A stretch of 64,000 nucleotides of DNA from Clostridium_AW sp963515715 (GCF_963515715.1 NZ_CAUPZS010000017.1:1-64000); one strand, 5' to 3'. Shown: positions 24,830-34,654, numbered from the stretch's first letter. Notes: generated by a model from the letters alone, not told the origin. Translations and numbers: made by a program.

Positions 24830-25696
24830 TTAAAGGTACTTTTTCAATTCATCTAAGTTATCAATATCAAATATATCCGTAGCTATAACATCAATAGTCT
24901 CTTCATCTAAAGTCTTTATCCTTTGTTTATATTCTTCAGGAATAGATTTAAATTTTTTTATAAGTTGTTTTATAAGAATTTCTGCCTTGCCTTCCTTCAT
25001 GCCTTCTTTTATCCCATCTTCTCTCAACATCTTTCCTATTTCAGTCATGGACACCAACTCCTTAAATTTTATTTTTGATAATTCATCTCCAAACTTATCA
25101 AATAAAGCATATAATAAACTTAAACATTGTAATTTTTCATTACCCTCAGGCATTTTACCTGCTAATTCTATACTGTCTAAGGTTCTTTTGCTTCTACTTT
25201 CTTTTCCTCTCATCAAAGGTATAAAACTTAGTGCTACTATATCTTCAGCATTTAAAGTTTCTTCTCTTTCTATTTTATTCTTTAAATACTCTAACTTTTC
25301 ATCCCCATCTAAGTTTTTCATATAAAAAGCTTCTATTTCATATTTTATAGTTCCTACATCTATATAGGTTTCAACATCTTCTATATCTGCTGAATAAATT
25401 ACTATAGTTCTTATTTTTCTCTTTTCTTTATAGAAAAGTGATGCATCATAATATAAGAATCTCTTAATATCTTCTTTTTTATCCGTAGTTTGAAATTCAA
25501 AATGTAGATAGTTTCCATCTTCTGTGTAAAAAAAATAATCAGTATAGTTAGTTCTAATGTCTATGTTCTTTATTTCAGTTTCTGCTGGAGCTACTATTTT
25601 AGTGTCTATTCCAAAAAACTTCACCGCATTATCTTTAAAGAATTCCATAGCCTTTTTTAAAACTGCATCCTCTACCCTATTATAATCCATATTCAT
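24830..25696 (-). CDS. Rpn-family PD-(D/E)XK nuclease/putative transposase
   Basis: A 288-residue protein of the recombination-promoting nuclease (PD-(D/E)XK, PDDEXK_2) family. The active-site residues fit D53 and E67-x-Q69 (YTDYFFYTED...LHFEFQT), followed by the KRFLYYDA helix. The C-terminus has the usual EGMKEGKAEILIKQLIKKF helix and a coiled tail. These genes resemble transposases but have no terminal repeats of their own. It stands alone and is bracketed by intergenic repeats, including a degenerate stem-loop at its 3-prime end and a 174-base palindromic element on its upstream side. Confidence 0.85.
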   Translation of the reverse strand: MNMDYNRVEDAVLKKAMEFFKDNAVKFFGIDTKIVAPAETEIKNIDIRTNYTDYFFYTEDGNYLHFEFQTTDKKEDIKRFLYYDASLFYKEKRKIRTIVIYSADIEDVETYIDVGTIKYEIEAFYMKNLDGDEKLEYLKNKIEREETLNAEDIVALSFIPLMRGKESRSKRTLDSIELAGKMPEGNEKLQCLSLLYALFDKFGDELSKIKFKELVSMTEIGKMLREDGIKEGMKEGKAEILIKQLIKKFKSIPEEYKQRIKTLDEETIDVIATDIFDIDNLDELKKYL

Positions 25697-25848
25697 CCTC
25701 TCTTTCTACTGGTAATTAAATATTAGGCATATACCATATTATTTCCAATAAAAAAAGACTTATGCGAATATATGTTCGGAAATTTATATTGTGACAGATT
25801 AGTTTATCAAATATTAGTTCCTATGATTTATTGTGTAAAACTTAAAAA

Positions 25849-26022
25849 TGCTATGTAATGCGGCCTATGCATTTGAGCAAAATCTAGAAATTCTTAATTT
25901 ATTTTAAAAAAATATCGTTACGATGCTGTACATGTTTGACCGAAGGGAGTTTGTCAGCATTAGAGATTTTTATAAAATAAATTTTAGAAGTTCTTATTGC
26001 AGCGAATTAGCATTGCATAGCA
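25849..26022. repeat. 174-base imperfect palindromic element (MITE-like)
   Basis: The two halves are inverted copies: TGCTATGTAATGC (25849-25861) against GCATTGCATAGCA (26010-26022), an AT-rich middle (AAATTCTTAATTTATTTTAA against TTATAAAATAAATTTTAGAA), and ATGCTG/CAGCAT around a 26-base loop containing ACCGAAGGGAGTTTG. A fragment of the outer arm (AAAATGCTATGTAATGC) recurs alone at 37.80 kb. The gap 25697-26199 otherwise holds the upstream region of the next chemoreceptor, with TATAAT at 26135. Confidence 0.6.
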
Positions 26023-26199
26023 CTTTTTATTTGTTGCAACCATAAATTAGTTTCCCAATTATAAATTTCTACAAACAATAATTATCACCTAGTAAATATT
26101 TCAATTTCATATAGCATAAGTCAAAACTTTGTAGTATAATTCTGTAATAAGTAGAATATGGTGGAATTATTCTTGAAAATGTTGAAGGAGGACTATTAC

Positions 26200-27891
26200 A
26201 TGAAAGGCTCAACTAAAGGTACTATGAAAATTAAAACAAAATTATTTTTAGTATTAACTTTAGTAACAGCATTTATTTTATCAATAATTGCTACTAATTT
26301 TTATACACTCTCAAAATTAAATGGAGATGCTCCTGCTATAAATTTATCAGGAAGTGAAAGAATGAGAAGCTACAAGTTAGCTTATTTTACTGATTTATAT
26401 ATAAAAGAAACAGATTCTACAAAAAAATCTCAGTTAAAAGAAGATATATTAAAAGAAATAAATACCTTTGATAAAATATTAATTGGTTTAGAAAAGGGAG
26501 ATAACGAGCTAAATTTAATCCCGGCAAAGGATGAGTATAGCATTGAAAAACTAAGCTCCATTAACACAAAATGGAGCAAAATGAAAGAAACATATAATTC
26601 GATTATCAATACAGAAGATATAAATTTGCAAAGAAATAATTCTCAATACATAAGTAAAAATGTTAATGATATTGTTGGAGAAATCAATGAATTAGTAAAT
26701 AATCTTGATACTATTTCTGCTAAAAAAGTAACTTTCTCTAAAAGCATTAGTATTGTATTTTTCTTAATTGCAGTAGGTATTTTCCTATTTATTTTTACAT
26801 TCATAATAAATACTATCATCACACCTATTGAAAATATAAAAAACAATATGAAAGATATAGCCAATGGAGAAGGAGACCTAACTAAGAGAATACTTATAAA
26901 AAGAAAAGATGAAATAGGAGAATTAGCACTATGGTTTAATTCCTTTGTGGAAAATATTCATAATATAGTTGCTAATGTAGTTATAACTACAAAAGGTACA
27001 AAGGAAACTTCAGAACAAATATCAGCCATAGCTGTTCAAAACAGTGAAGCTACTGAAACCATTTCCTTCTCTGCACAAAGTGTTTCCTCTGGAAGCAATA
27101 CACAGACCAATGAGATTGAAAATTTATTTTCTAAAATAGAAGAGTTAACAACTAAAATTAAAGAAATAAATATTATAATCAAAAATGTTGTAGGTAATTC
27201 AAAACAGTCAGAGCAAGAAGCCATGAATGGAAACACTAAAATTGAAGAAACAAAAAAACAATTAGATTTAGTAAGAGAAACCATAAATGAAATGGACGAA
27301 AAAATGACGTTGTTAGATACTAACTCAAAGGAGATAAGCAAAATAATTGAATTGATAACTAACATCTCCAGCCAAACTAATTTACTTGCTCTCAATGCTT
27401 CTATAGAGGCGGCAAGAGCTGGCGAACTTGGCAAAGGCTTTGCTGTAGTAGCTGAAGAAGTAAGAAAACTTGCTGATGAAACAGAAGATGCCACAAAGCA
27501 AATAGTACCTTTTATTAAAGAAGTTCAAGGGAATGTCTATTCCATAAAAAACAATATGGGAGAACTTACAAAAGAACTAGATGAAGAATTTACTGTTTTA
27601 AATGAAACCATAAATACCCTGCATATCATACTAGAAGGAAGCGAAAACACTGTTTTAGGAGTAGATAATGCAAAAGATATAATGATGGATTTAGATAATA
27701 ACCTTGAAAATATAAAAGAAATCTTTATAGGTATCATGAATATAACAAGGGAAAATTCAGCAAATATGCAAAATGTAGCTGCTGCTGTAGAAGAGCAATC
27801 TGTATCTTCAGAGGAAATATCCTCTTCCATATCCAATTTGTTTTCTATGATTTTAGATCTACATAATAAGGTATCTGGGTTTAGAGTGTAA
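26200..27891 (+). CDS. Methyl-accepting chemotaxis protein, PilJ/NarX-like sensor
   Basis: A 563-residue transmembrane chemoreceptor. The start at 26200 follows AAGGAGG; an in-frame upstream codon lacks a site. Membrane helices at about 12-32 and 180-202 flank an extracellular helical domain with INLSGSERMRSYKLAYF, the P-box-like pattern of PilJ/NarX sensor domains. A HAMP domain (about 203-255) and the signalling hairpin follow, with its tip at NLLALNASIEAARAGELGKG. The C-terminus lacks a CheR-docking pentapeptide. The ligand is unknown. It converges with the next chemoreceptor across a shared terminator. Confidence 0.9.
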   Translation: MKGSTKGTMKIKTKLFLVLTLVTAFILSIIATNFYTLSKLNGDAPAINLSGSERMRSYKLAYFTDLYIKETDSTKKSQLKEDILKEINTFDKILIGLEKGDNELNLIPAKDEYSIEKLSSINTKWSKMKETYNSIINTEDINLQRNNSQYISKNVNDIVGEINELVNNLDTISAKKVTFSKSISIVFFLIAVGIFLFIFTFIINTIITPIENIKNNMKDIANGEGDLTKRILIKRKDEIGELALWFNSFVENIHNIVANVVITTKGTKETSEQISAIAVQNSEATETISFSAQSVSSGSNTQTNEIENLFSKIEELTTKIKEINIIIKNVVGNSKQSEQEAMNGNTKIEETKKQLDLVRETINEMDEKMTLLDTNSKEISKIIELITNISSQTNLLALNASIEAARAGELGKGFAVVAEEVRKLADETEDATKQIVPFIKEVQGNVYSIKNNMGELTKELDEEFTVLNETINTLHIILEGSENTVLGVDNAKDIMMDLDNNLENIKEIFIGIMNITRENSANMQNVAAAVEEQSVSSEEISSSISNLFSMILDLHNKVSGFRV

Positions 27892-27960
27892 AGAGAACTT
27901 CTTGTATAATACAAAACATTTATGATGTTGTATACTTAAAATCAATAAAATAATTGATAA

Positions 27961-27994
27961 ATAAGGCTATCGTAGATTCGATAGCCTTATTTTT
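27961..27994. terminator. Bidirectional intrinsic terminator
   Basis: Perfect 12-base arms ATAAGGCTATCG (27961-27972) and CGATAGCCTTAT (27979-27990) with a 6-base loop and TTTTATT after. It serves the two convergent chemoreceptor genes. Confidence 0.9.
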
Positions 27995-29693
27995 ATTCCT
28001 TAATCTTAAACACATTTACTTCTTTTAATAATTCATTAGTTAATCCGCTTAAATCCGTAGCTGTCTTTGCTACCTCTCCTGATGAAAAATTCATTTCTTG
28101 TGAAGAAGCTGCTATTTGTTCTGAGGAAGCTGATATTTCCTCGGCAATGGATGAGGCTCCTTCTATATTTTCAAAAATCCTATCCTTCTCTTCGTTTATA
28201 GCTGTTGCCGACTTATTTAACACATTTATCCTAGGTACTACTTCTTCAATAGATACGATAATATTCTCAAAAGAATCCAATGAATCCTTTATTACATAAG
28301 AAGAATCTTTTAGCTCCTTATCTATATCGCTAGTAGCCTCTACAATATTTTTAGTCTCTTTTGATATTTCACTTATGAGAACACTTATATTATTTGAGGA
28401 CTTTTTACTTTGGTCTGCTAACTTTCTTATCTCCTCTGCAACTACTGCAAATCCCTTGCCGGATTCCCCTGCCCTTGCAGCTTCAATTGCTGCATTTAAT
28501 GAAAGTAAATTTGTTTGCTCAGATATATTATTTATAAGAATAGTTATCTCGTCTATTTTATTTATGTTATTGCCTAAGCTCTCTATTTTTTCTACAAAAT
28601 TTTCAAAGGATTGTTCCACATATTCAAAAGATCCCTCTAAGTTTTTCATCTTATTGCTACTTCCATTGGCGGTAATGGCAATTTCATTTGAAACATTGTT
28701 TACTTCATTTAATCCATTAACTACTTCTTTGATGTTATTTCCAAAGCCTTCTAATATATTAGTTATGTCCACTAAACTTCCTGCTTGTTCTCCAGTGCCC
28801 TTTGCCACATCACTTATAGCAGTTGATATATTTTCAGAAGAGGAGGCCATTTCCTCCGAGATTGCGCTTAAATTCTCACAAGAACCATTTATTGAATTAC
28901 TTTTCTCTTTTAAACTTTTTACAATATTTCCAAAGTTATTTATTGTACTTTGTATGTACATTTTCATTTTTTCAAATTCATTTTTGCCTTCTTCTTCAAG
29001 TTGTAAATCTAAATTTCCTAAGGACATTTCCTTTAATATACCATCTATTTCTTTTAAAAATCTATTAAAATTCTTAACGGTTATTGTAGATAATAAAGCA
29101 AAAATCATTATACAAAAGGCTATAATTACCAGAAGTATAGCTCTATTGCTAACAAATATTTCATTACTTTCTACCTTATGATTTTCTGCCAATTTAATAT
29201 TGTACTCTTGAAAATCATCTAAAAATTTTTCTATTTGCATTCCCGCTTCTGTTATTTTATCCGCTTCTTCCTTTGATAAGGGATCCCCCCCTTTAGATGA
29301 CATAACGGATTTCTTTGCTATATCCAAATAAGTATTATAGCTCTCTTCAAAGGTCTTTAGATATTTTAATTGTGTTTCATCAGAATTAGACTTGTACTCA
29401 TCGATGCTCACCCTTATTTTTTCATCACTTTTATCTATAAGATCCATATACCTTTCATCAAAATTTAAATCCGCATTAGCACAGTTTAGTCTTATGAGCA
29501 CAAAATTTTCTTTTATATTGGATATGTTAGTGATAGGAATCAACCCATCTTCATAAATAGCTGAAATATTACTATTGATTCTAGCTATGCTAGTTATGCC
29601 ATATGCTCCAATAATCAAATTAGAGATTATCGCAATAATTGATAAAATTATTATGGTAGTAGATACTTTTAAATTCTTAAATAATTTTTTCAA
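27993..29693 (-). CDS. Methyl-accepting chemotaxis protein, four-helix-bundle sensor
   Basis: A 566-residue chemoreceptor with membrane helices at about 12-33 and 183-205 enclosing a four-helix-bundle (4HB_MCP) extracellular domain (IARINSNISAIYEDGLIPI...NIKENFVLIRLNCANAD). A HAMP domain follows, then the signalling hairpin with NLLSLNAAIEAARAGESGKGF at its tip. The cytoplasmic part has the two-fold methylation-helix pattern. No che genes lie in the window. The start at 29693 follows AAGGGGGG. Confidence 0.9.
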   Translation of the reverse strand: MKKLFKNLKVSTTIIILSIIAIISNLIIGAYGITSIARINSNISAIYEDGLIPITNISNIKENFVLIRLNCANADLNFDERYMDLIDKSDEKIRVSIDEYKSNSDETQLKYLKTFEESYNTYLDIAKKSVMSSKGGDPLSKEEADKITEAGMQIEKFLDDFQEYNIKLAENHKVESNEIFVSNRAILLVIIAFCIMIFALLSTITVKNFNRFLKEIDGILKEMSLGNLDLQLEEEGKNEFEKMKMYIQSTINNFGNIVKSLKEKSNSINGSCENLSAISEEMASSSENISTAISDVAKGTGEQAGSLVDITNILEGFGNNIKEVVNGLNEVNNVSNEIAITANGSSNKMKNLEGSFEYVEQSFENFVEKIESLGNNINKIDEITILINNISEQTNLLSLNAAIEAARAGESGKGFAVVAEEIRKLADQSKKSSNNISVLISEISKETKNIVEATSDIDKELKDSSYVIKDSLDSFENIIVSIEEVVPRINVLNKSATAINEEKDRIFENIEGASSIAEEISASSEQIAASSQEMNFSSGEVAKTATDLSGLTNELLKEVNVFKIKE

Positions 29694-29983
29694 TTTACTC
29701 CCCCCTTAAAATGTTTTAACAATATACTGCAATAAATTGATTATATTACCAAAAGTATTTAAACAAATTATATCATGTTTAGCTATATTTATCATTAATT
29801 TTTCAGAATATTTTATTATTTATCTTTAATTATACTAGTTATATTTAATTTTTTCTATAATTCAGCTTTAAAACTTATTAAAATCATGATATAATATTCT
29901 AGGTTTTGTAAAAATATATAATATATATTAATTATGGAAATTAAAATTTTCAATAATTTATAATTATTTAAGGGGGAAAACTT

Positions 29984-30352
29984 ATGAATGAACAAAAAGC
30001 ACTAAGCTCTATAAAAAGTGCATGGATGTGGGCAGTCATGTCTGGCTCTTTAACGTTAATTTTATTTATATTATCTCAAGCAGGCTTTATCAACTTATAC
30101 ATGGATTCTCTAATCATTGTCGATATACTCATAGTATGGGGACTAGCTTTTGGAATATATAAAAAAAGTAGAGTGTGTATAATATTATTATTTATTTACT
30201 TTATATTAGATAAAATTATTATGGTGATTTCTCAAGGTACAACTCCTAATACTATATGGTTAGTTATAGCTGGAGGAATTTATATACAAGGAATAAGAGG
30301 AACATTTTATTATCATAAAAATATGAAAAACGAAGAACCTACATTAATGTAA
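29984..30352 (+). CDS. Small four-helix membrane protein, unknown function
   Basis: A 122-residue protein with four predicted membrane helices (about 13-33, 40-56, 62-82, 90-106) and short charged termini. I do not recognise a family. The start follows AAGGGGG. The next gene, a hydrolase lipoprotein, begins 57 bases downstream on the same strand, so the two may be co-transcribed. The 290-base upstream gap is AT-rich with no further gene. Confidence 0.65.
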   Translation: MNEQKALSSIKSAWMWAVMSGSLTLILFILSQAGFINLYMDSLIIVDILIVWGLAFGIYKKSRVCIILLFIYFILDKIIMVISQGTTPNTIWLVIAGGIYIQGIRGTFYYHKNMKNEEPTLM

Positions 30353-30408
30353 TCTTGTCTTGTTATATATACAAAAAAGAAAAATAGTTAAAAAGCAAAG
30401 GAGATTCT

Positions 30409-31299
30409 ATGAGTAAAAAAACTTATAACATTTTTGCGATAATTTTACTGTGTTCGATGTTTTTAGCGGGTTGTTCTAGTAATGATTCCCCTAAGAATGA
30501 TAACTTTTCTGGATCTTATGAGAAGGATATACAAACATTTCAATCATCTTTTGTAAAAAAAGCTCCTTCAATTGATGAATATGAAAATTCAACTCCTCCA
30601 TCATATGTTTCACAAGTTGAATATGAATCTGATGGATTAAAACTAAAGGCATGGGTTTTAAATGACCCAAAGGATGGTTATAAATATCCTGCTGTGGTTT
30701 TCATGCATGGCGGCTTTTCATTTGATGAAATTGATTGGGCTGTTGCAGAGGACTATATTGATCGTGGTTATGTAGTTATGACGCCTATGGTTCGTGGCGA
30801 AAACGGCAACCCAGGTAATTTTGAATATTTTTATGGGGAAGTAAAGGATTGTATAGCTGCCGGAAAGTATTTGGCCAAGCTTCCTTATGTTGATGAGAAT
30901 AATGTGTTCTTAATGGGACATAGTGCAGGAGGATCTTTAGGAGTTTTAGCATCATTAACAGATTCACCATACAAAGCCATTGCTACTAACGGTGCATCCT
31001 ATGGTACTGAAATTTATTTTAAGCAAAGAAAAGAACGCATACCATTTGAATATAATAAAGACGAAATACATATACGCTCATCTCATGAATATGCAAATAG
31101 TATAAAAACACCTGTTTATTCCTTCGTAGGTAAAGATGATGTAGGAATAATGTACTTATCAGAAGAATTTGAAAAACAAACAAAAAAATTTGATGCACCA
31201 TATAAACTAATAGTTATAGATGGAGATCATAACGACTCCCTATATGAAGCTATACAGTTAAGTGCAGATATATTTGATTCATATGTGGAAAAGAAATAG
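30409..31299 (+). CDS. Alpha/beta-hydrolase lipoprotein (prolyl-oligopeptidase/dienelactone type)
   Basis: A 296-residue lipoprotein with lipobox LAGC (C22). The hydrolase domain shows the oxyanion HGG (H100), nucleophile elbow GHSAGG (S172), acid Asp in FVGKDDVG and base His in DGDHNDS. It resembles prolyl-oligopeptidase-like esterases or peptidases acting at the outer membrane face. The TAG stop lies inside the left arm of the terminator hairpin, so coding and terminator overlap. Confidence 0.85.
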   Translation: MSKKTYNIFAIILLCSMFLAGCSSNDSPKNDNFSGSYEKDIQTFQSSFVKKAPSIDEYENSTPPSYVSQVEYESDGLKLKAWVLNDPKDGYKYPAVVFMHGGFSFDEIDWAVAEDYIDRGYVVMTPMVRGENGNPGNFEYFYGEVKDCIAAGKYLAKLPYVDENNVFLMGHSAGGSLGVLASLTDSPYKAIATNGASYGTEIYFKQRKERIPFEYNKDEIHIRSSHEYANSIKTPVYSFVGKDDVGIMYLSEEFEKQTKKFDAPYKLIVIDGDHNDSLYEAIQLSADIFDSYVEKK

Positions 31300-31326
31300 A
31301 GTGGCTTGCCACTCTATTTCTTTTTT
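31293..31326 (+). terminator. Intrinsic terminator overlapping stop codon
   Basis: Perfect 13-base arms GAAATAGAGTGGC (31293-31305) and GCCACTCTATTTC (31308-31320), a two-base loop and then TTTTTTG. The hydrolase stop codon is within the first arm. Confidence 0.9.
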
Positions 31327-31373
31327 GAATCTGGAAAGTTACGCTCAATAGTTTCTTTTTCCCAAAATCCATA

Positions 31374-33410
31374 TTATATCTTAAATTTACCCGTTTCTTC
31401 ATTAAGTTTTTCTGCTACTTCTTTTAAATCAAAAGAAAAACTGGATAATTCAGAAGCTCCTGCAGTCATCTCCTCTGCTGAAGCTGCGATCTCCTCTGAA
31501 GCTGCAGCATTTTTCTCAGATACTAAAGATATAGTTTTTACCTTTTCTAATACTATTTCCTTAGACTCTACAGTGTTTTTAACAGATTTATACAAATCAT
31601 CTATTAAAGGAGCTATACTAACTACAGAATTTAACATATCATTTAAAGATACTTTAGTGTTTCCAGCTATACTGTTCTGATCATCCACAAGATTTTTAAC
31701 ACTATTAGAAGTTTCTATTACATTCTCAGTTTCATTTTTTATATTATGTACTAAACCTTGAATTTCAGCAACAGATTCCTTTGACTGCTCCGCCAAATTT
31801 CTAACTTGATCTGCTACTACAGCAAAACCTCTTCCTGCCTCACCAGCTCTAGCCGCTTCTATAGCTGCATTTAAAGCTAAAAGATTTGTTTGCTCTGATA
31901 TATTATTTATAACATCAGTTATGCTACCTATTTTTAACACACTAATATTTAATCCAGCAATCTTATTGGAAACTATATCGAAAGCATCTTTTATATTTTC
32001 TATAGATTTTAATAAATTATCTATTTCTTCTTTTCCTACTCTAGCTTTATTTTCTGTTTCATTAGAATTATTTTTTATAATAACTATTTTTTCATGAATA
32101 TTTTGAAGCTCTTCAGATAAATCAGACATATAATTTACAGTCTCCATCAAATCTCCTGTTTGTTCTGAAGATCCTTGTGCTATATCCTGTACTGCTAAAG
32201 CTACCTCTGAAGTAATATTAGTCATTTTATCTGCATTATCATTTAAACTTATAGATCTAATATTTACTTTATCACTTTCATTTTTTATAATACCTATAGT
32301 ATGTTTTAAACTATAACACATTTCTCTAAAGCCTTTTGCTAAAACTCCTAATTCATCATCATTTTTAACATTAATTTCTACATCAAATTCGCCCTTAGAT
32401 ACTCTTTCTGATACCTGCACCAACTCATTAATAGGATTAATAATACTTTTAGATACAGACATCATAATTAAGGCTAATAAAATAAAACATATTATAGATA
32501 TTACAGTTATAATAGTTACCATTTCTTTTATAGCATTTTGTACATTTTCCATAGAAAGCCCTACATTCAATGCCCCTATATGAATTCCAGATTTATATAA
32601 AGGAACTGAAACGTCATAAACCTCTATACTGTCTTTATATAGAAGAGTTGAAGCGTATGGTTCATTATCTACTGCTGCAGTCTTGCTACCTATATCATCC
32701 ACGGTATTCCCAATTCTATCTCTTTCACTATGAGCTATAATTTTTAAATCCTTGTTTATAATTAATGCATACTCCATGCCTTCATCTTTTGCCAAGTCAT
32801 CTAATAACTTTTGTACATCCATGCTATTGCTCATTTCTTCAATCTTATTGGCAAGCATGCCTATTTGTATAACCCCTCCTCCATTTTTCTTAACATATCC
32901 ATATTTATAATAATCATTATCATCTACACTTTTTCTTATATCCTCCATAAATTCATCTTTCTCACCTTTTATAATAGGGAGAATCATTTCTCGATCACTA
33001 TAATTAGCATTTATAACGGCAGGTATATTAGAATATACAATCTTTCCCGATGCATCTGATACATTAATTTCATCTATATCAAAGGTTGTTACTATATTTT
33101 TTAGATAGTCATTATCTACAGATGATATGTTGTTATTTATTAACTTGCCTATATTTTTAATTTTATCTTCTATAATTTTATTTAATTCAGTCAAAACTTC
33201 TTCATTTTTCCCGATATCATTAGATACCTGCTCCGCTAAATTCATACCATCCATTCTCATCTGATCCATCATTTTTCTCTTAGATACACTTATTGCTGCA
33301 CTTGATAATACGGAAATTATGATTAGCATTATAACTAATGGTGTCATTAAGGTCTTAGATTTAATAGATTTCTTATTACTTTTGTTTTTTATTAGCTTTA
33401 TTTTTTTCAT
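31374..33410 (-). CDS. Methyl-accepting chemotaxis protein with CACHE-type sensor (paralogue 1)
   Basis: A 678-residue chemoreceptor with an N-terminal membrane helix (about 22-42), a long extracellular sensor (about 45-285) of CACHE type (INVSDASGKIVYSNIPAV; GMEYALIINKDLKIIAHS; DRIGNTVDDIG), a second helix (about 288-310), HAMP, and the signalling hairpin with NLLALNAAIEAARAGEAGRGF. The start at 33410 is set by GAAGGTGAAGGG and by its paralogue at 41.2-43.3 kb, which from the equivalent ATG is also exactly 678 residues. The two are highly similar throughout. Both are divergent from a NodB-deacetylase neighbourhood, suggesting duplication. Confidence 0.92.
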   Translation of the reverse strand: MKKIKLIKNKSNKKSIKSKTLMTPLVIMLIIISVLSSAAISVSKRKMMDQMRMDGMNLAEQVSNDIGKNEEVLTELNKIIEDKIKNIGKLINNNISSVDNDYLKNIVTTFDIDEINVSDASGKIVYSNIPAVINANYSDREMILPIIKGEKDEFMEDIRKSVDDNDYYKYGYVKKNGGGVIQIGMLANKIEEMSNSMDVQKLLDDLAKDEGMEYALIINKDLKIIAHSERDRIGNTVDDIGSKTAAVDNEPYASTLLYKDSIEVYDVSVPLYKSGIHIGALNVGLSMENVQNAIKEMVTIITVISIICFILLALIMMSVSKSIINPINELVQVSERVSKGEFDVEINVKNDDELGVLAKGFREMCYSLKHTIGIIKNESDKVNIRSISLNDNADKMTNITSEVALAVQDIAQGSSEQTGDLMETVNYMSDLSEELQNIHEKIVIIKNNSNETENKARVGKEEIDNLLKSIENIKDAFDIVSNKIAGLNISVLKIGSITDVINNISEQTNLLALNAAIEAARAGEAGRGFAVVADQVRNLAEQSKESVAEIQGLVHNIKNETENVIETSNSVKNLVDDQNSIAGNTKVSLNDMLNSVVSIAPLIDDLYKSVKNTVESKEIVLEKVKTISLVSEKNAAASEEIAASAEEMTAGASELSSFSFDLKEVAEKLNEETGKFKI

Positions 33411-33697
33411 TGTACCCTTCACCTTCCTCATATAATATTAATTTTTTCATATAATTACCCCTTTCTTTAATATTTATATTGTCGAATAAATCGCAGATGT
33501 TTTTAATAATAATTTTGTATTTTGTCATTTTATGATGTTTTTTGTTTGTATTAAAGTAAGATTGGCGGCACGCTAAGTTTTTGATTAGTGTGATTTTTAT
33601 AATTGCAACTTATATATAAATTTAAATAATAAACATATGAGTGGGATAACATAATAACTGTAGTTATATATTAAATTAGAAATGAGGTGAAAAAGGC

Positions 33698-34537
33698 GTG
33701 AAATCTTTTAAAAAGGTTTTAATTTTTGTTCTAATTATACTAACTGTAATAATTATGACCCCATATGAATGTAAAGCTATGTATAGTGGCAGAGCATGTA
33801 TTAGCAATGAAACAGAGTGCAGCGAATTTATACATAAGAATATTTTTTCAGAAGAAATACCATTGAAATACAATGACGAAGGGGTATGTGTACTTATGTA
33901 CCACTCCATAGGTTATGAAAAAAATAATGGCTTGCGAATGCCAGAACAACAATTTAGAGAGCAAATGAAATATATAAAAGACAATGGATATACTACTTTA
34001 ACTATGGATGAACTATACAGTTTCTTTACAGAAAATAAACCTATACCTAAAAAATCTTTAGTTATAACTTTTGACGATGGATACTTAGATAATTATAAAT
34101 ATGCTTATCCTATACTTAAAGAATTTGATCTTAAAGCAACAATATTTGTCATTGCAAGCAATATAGATAAAGATAATAGGTCTATGAATTCACAGCAGCT
34201 TAAGGAATTACAAGCTAATGGAATAGATATACAAAGCCATACTTTAAATCACGAAGAGTTAAATAAGCTTTCTTATGAAAAACAGCTACAAACTTTAAAA
34301 GAATCTAAAGAAATTATAGAAAAAGCCTTAGACAAGAAGGTAAATTACATAGCTTACCCCTATGGCAGATATAATGAAGATACAATAAGAGCAGTAAAAG
34401 ATGCAGGATATACTATGGGATTTGCAACAGGAGGCAGAGTCTCAAGAAAAAATAACGGAATATATACTTTACGTAGGATAGGGGTAGTAGCTGGTGACGA
34501 GATGAGTGTATTCATAGGAAAATTAAAAAGCCAATAA
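33698..34537 (+). CDS. NodB-type polysaccharide deacetylase (copy 1)
   Basis: A 279-residue exported enzyme with a signal/anchor helix (about 5-24). The NodB domain has motif 1 FDDGY with the catalytic Asp and metal-binding Asp, motif 2 SHTLNH (metal His pair), and motif 3 AYPYGRYN. The preceding LMYHSIG and EQQFREQMKYIKDNGY segments are typical of this YadE/PgaB-like group. It removes acetyl groups from GlcNAc polymers such as peptidoglycan or PNAG. The start is GTG at 33698 with GAGGTGA upstream. It is divergent from chemoreceptor paralogue 1; a related enzyme is next to paralogue 2. Confidence 0.9.
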   Translation: MKSFKKVLIFVLIILTVIIMTPYECKAMYSGRACISNETECSEFIHKNIFSEEIPLKYNDEGVCVLMYHSIGYEKNNGLRMPEQQFREQMKYIKDNGYTTLTMDELYSFFTENKPIPKKSLVITFDDGYLDNYKYAYPILKEFDLKATIFVIASNIDKDNRSMNSQQLKELQANGIDIQSHTLNHEELNKLSYEKQLQTLKESKEIIEKALDKKVNYIAYPYGRYNEDTIRAVKDAGYTMGFATGGRVSRKNNGIYTLRRIGVVAGDEMSVFIGKLKSQ

Positions 34538-34560
34538 TATATTTTTCTACTTTTTACGTA

Positions 34561-34601
34561 AAAACCTCAGCTAAAAGGCAAGTACCCATAGCTGAGGTTT
34601 T
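34561..34601. terminator. Bidirectional terminator
   Basis: Perfect 12-base arms AAAACCTCAGCT (34561-34572) and AGCTGAGGTTTT (34590-34601) between the convergent deacetylase and anti-sigma genes. A and T runs on both sides allow use in either direction. Confidence 0.85.
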
Positions 34602-34654
34602 ACAATTTTATAACTTGAATATAATATTAATTTTTAACAATAAAATATAGATAA

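Noticed and set aside
28375..29181. Long plus-strand open frame opposite a chemoreceptor
   Set aside because: It is the antisense of the conserved methylation and signalling helices, rich in Leu/Ser/Phe, with no ribosome binding site. The same applies to antisense frames over 2.4-2.9, 27.0-27.9, 41.6-42.4 and 61.8-62.2 kb.
33390..33470. Short upstream frame (about 24 codons) overlapping the start of chemoreceptor paralogue 1
   Set aside because: It has a ribosome-site-like AAAGGGG, but the frame is absent upstream of the otherwise close paralogue at 43.3 kb, so it is probably chance.
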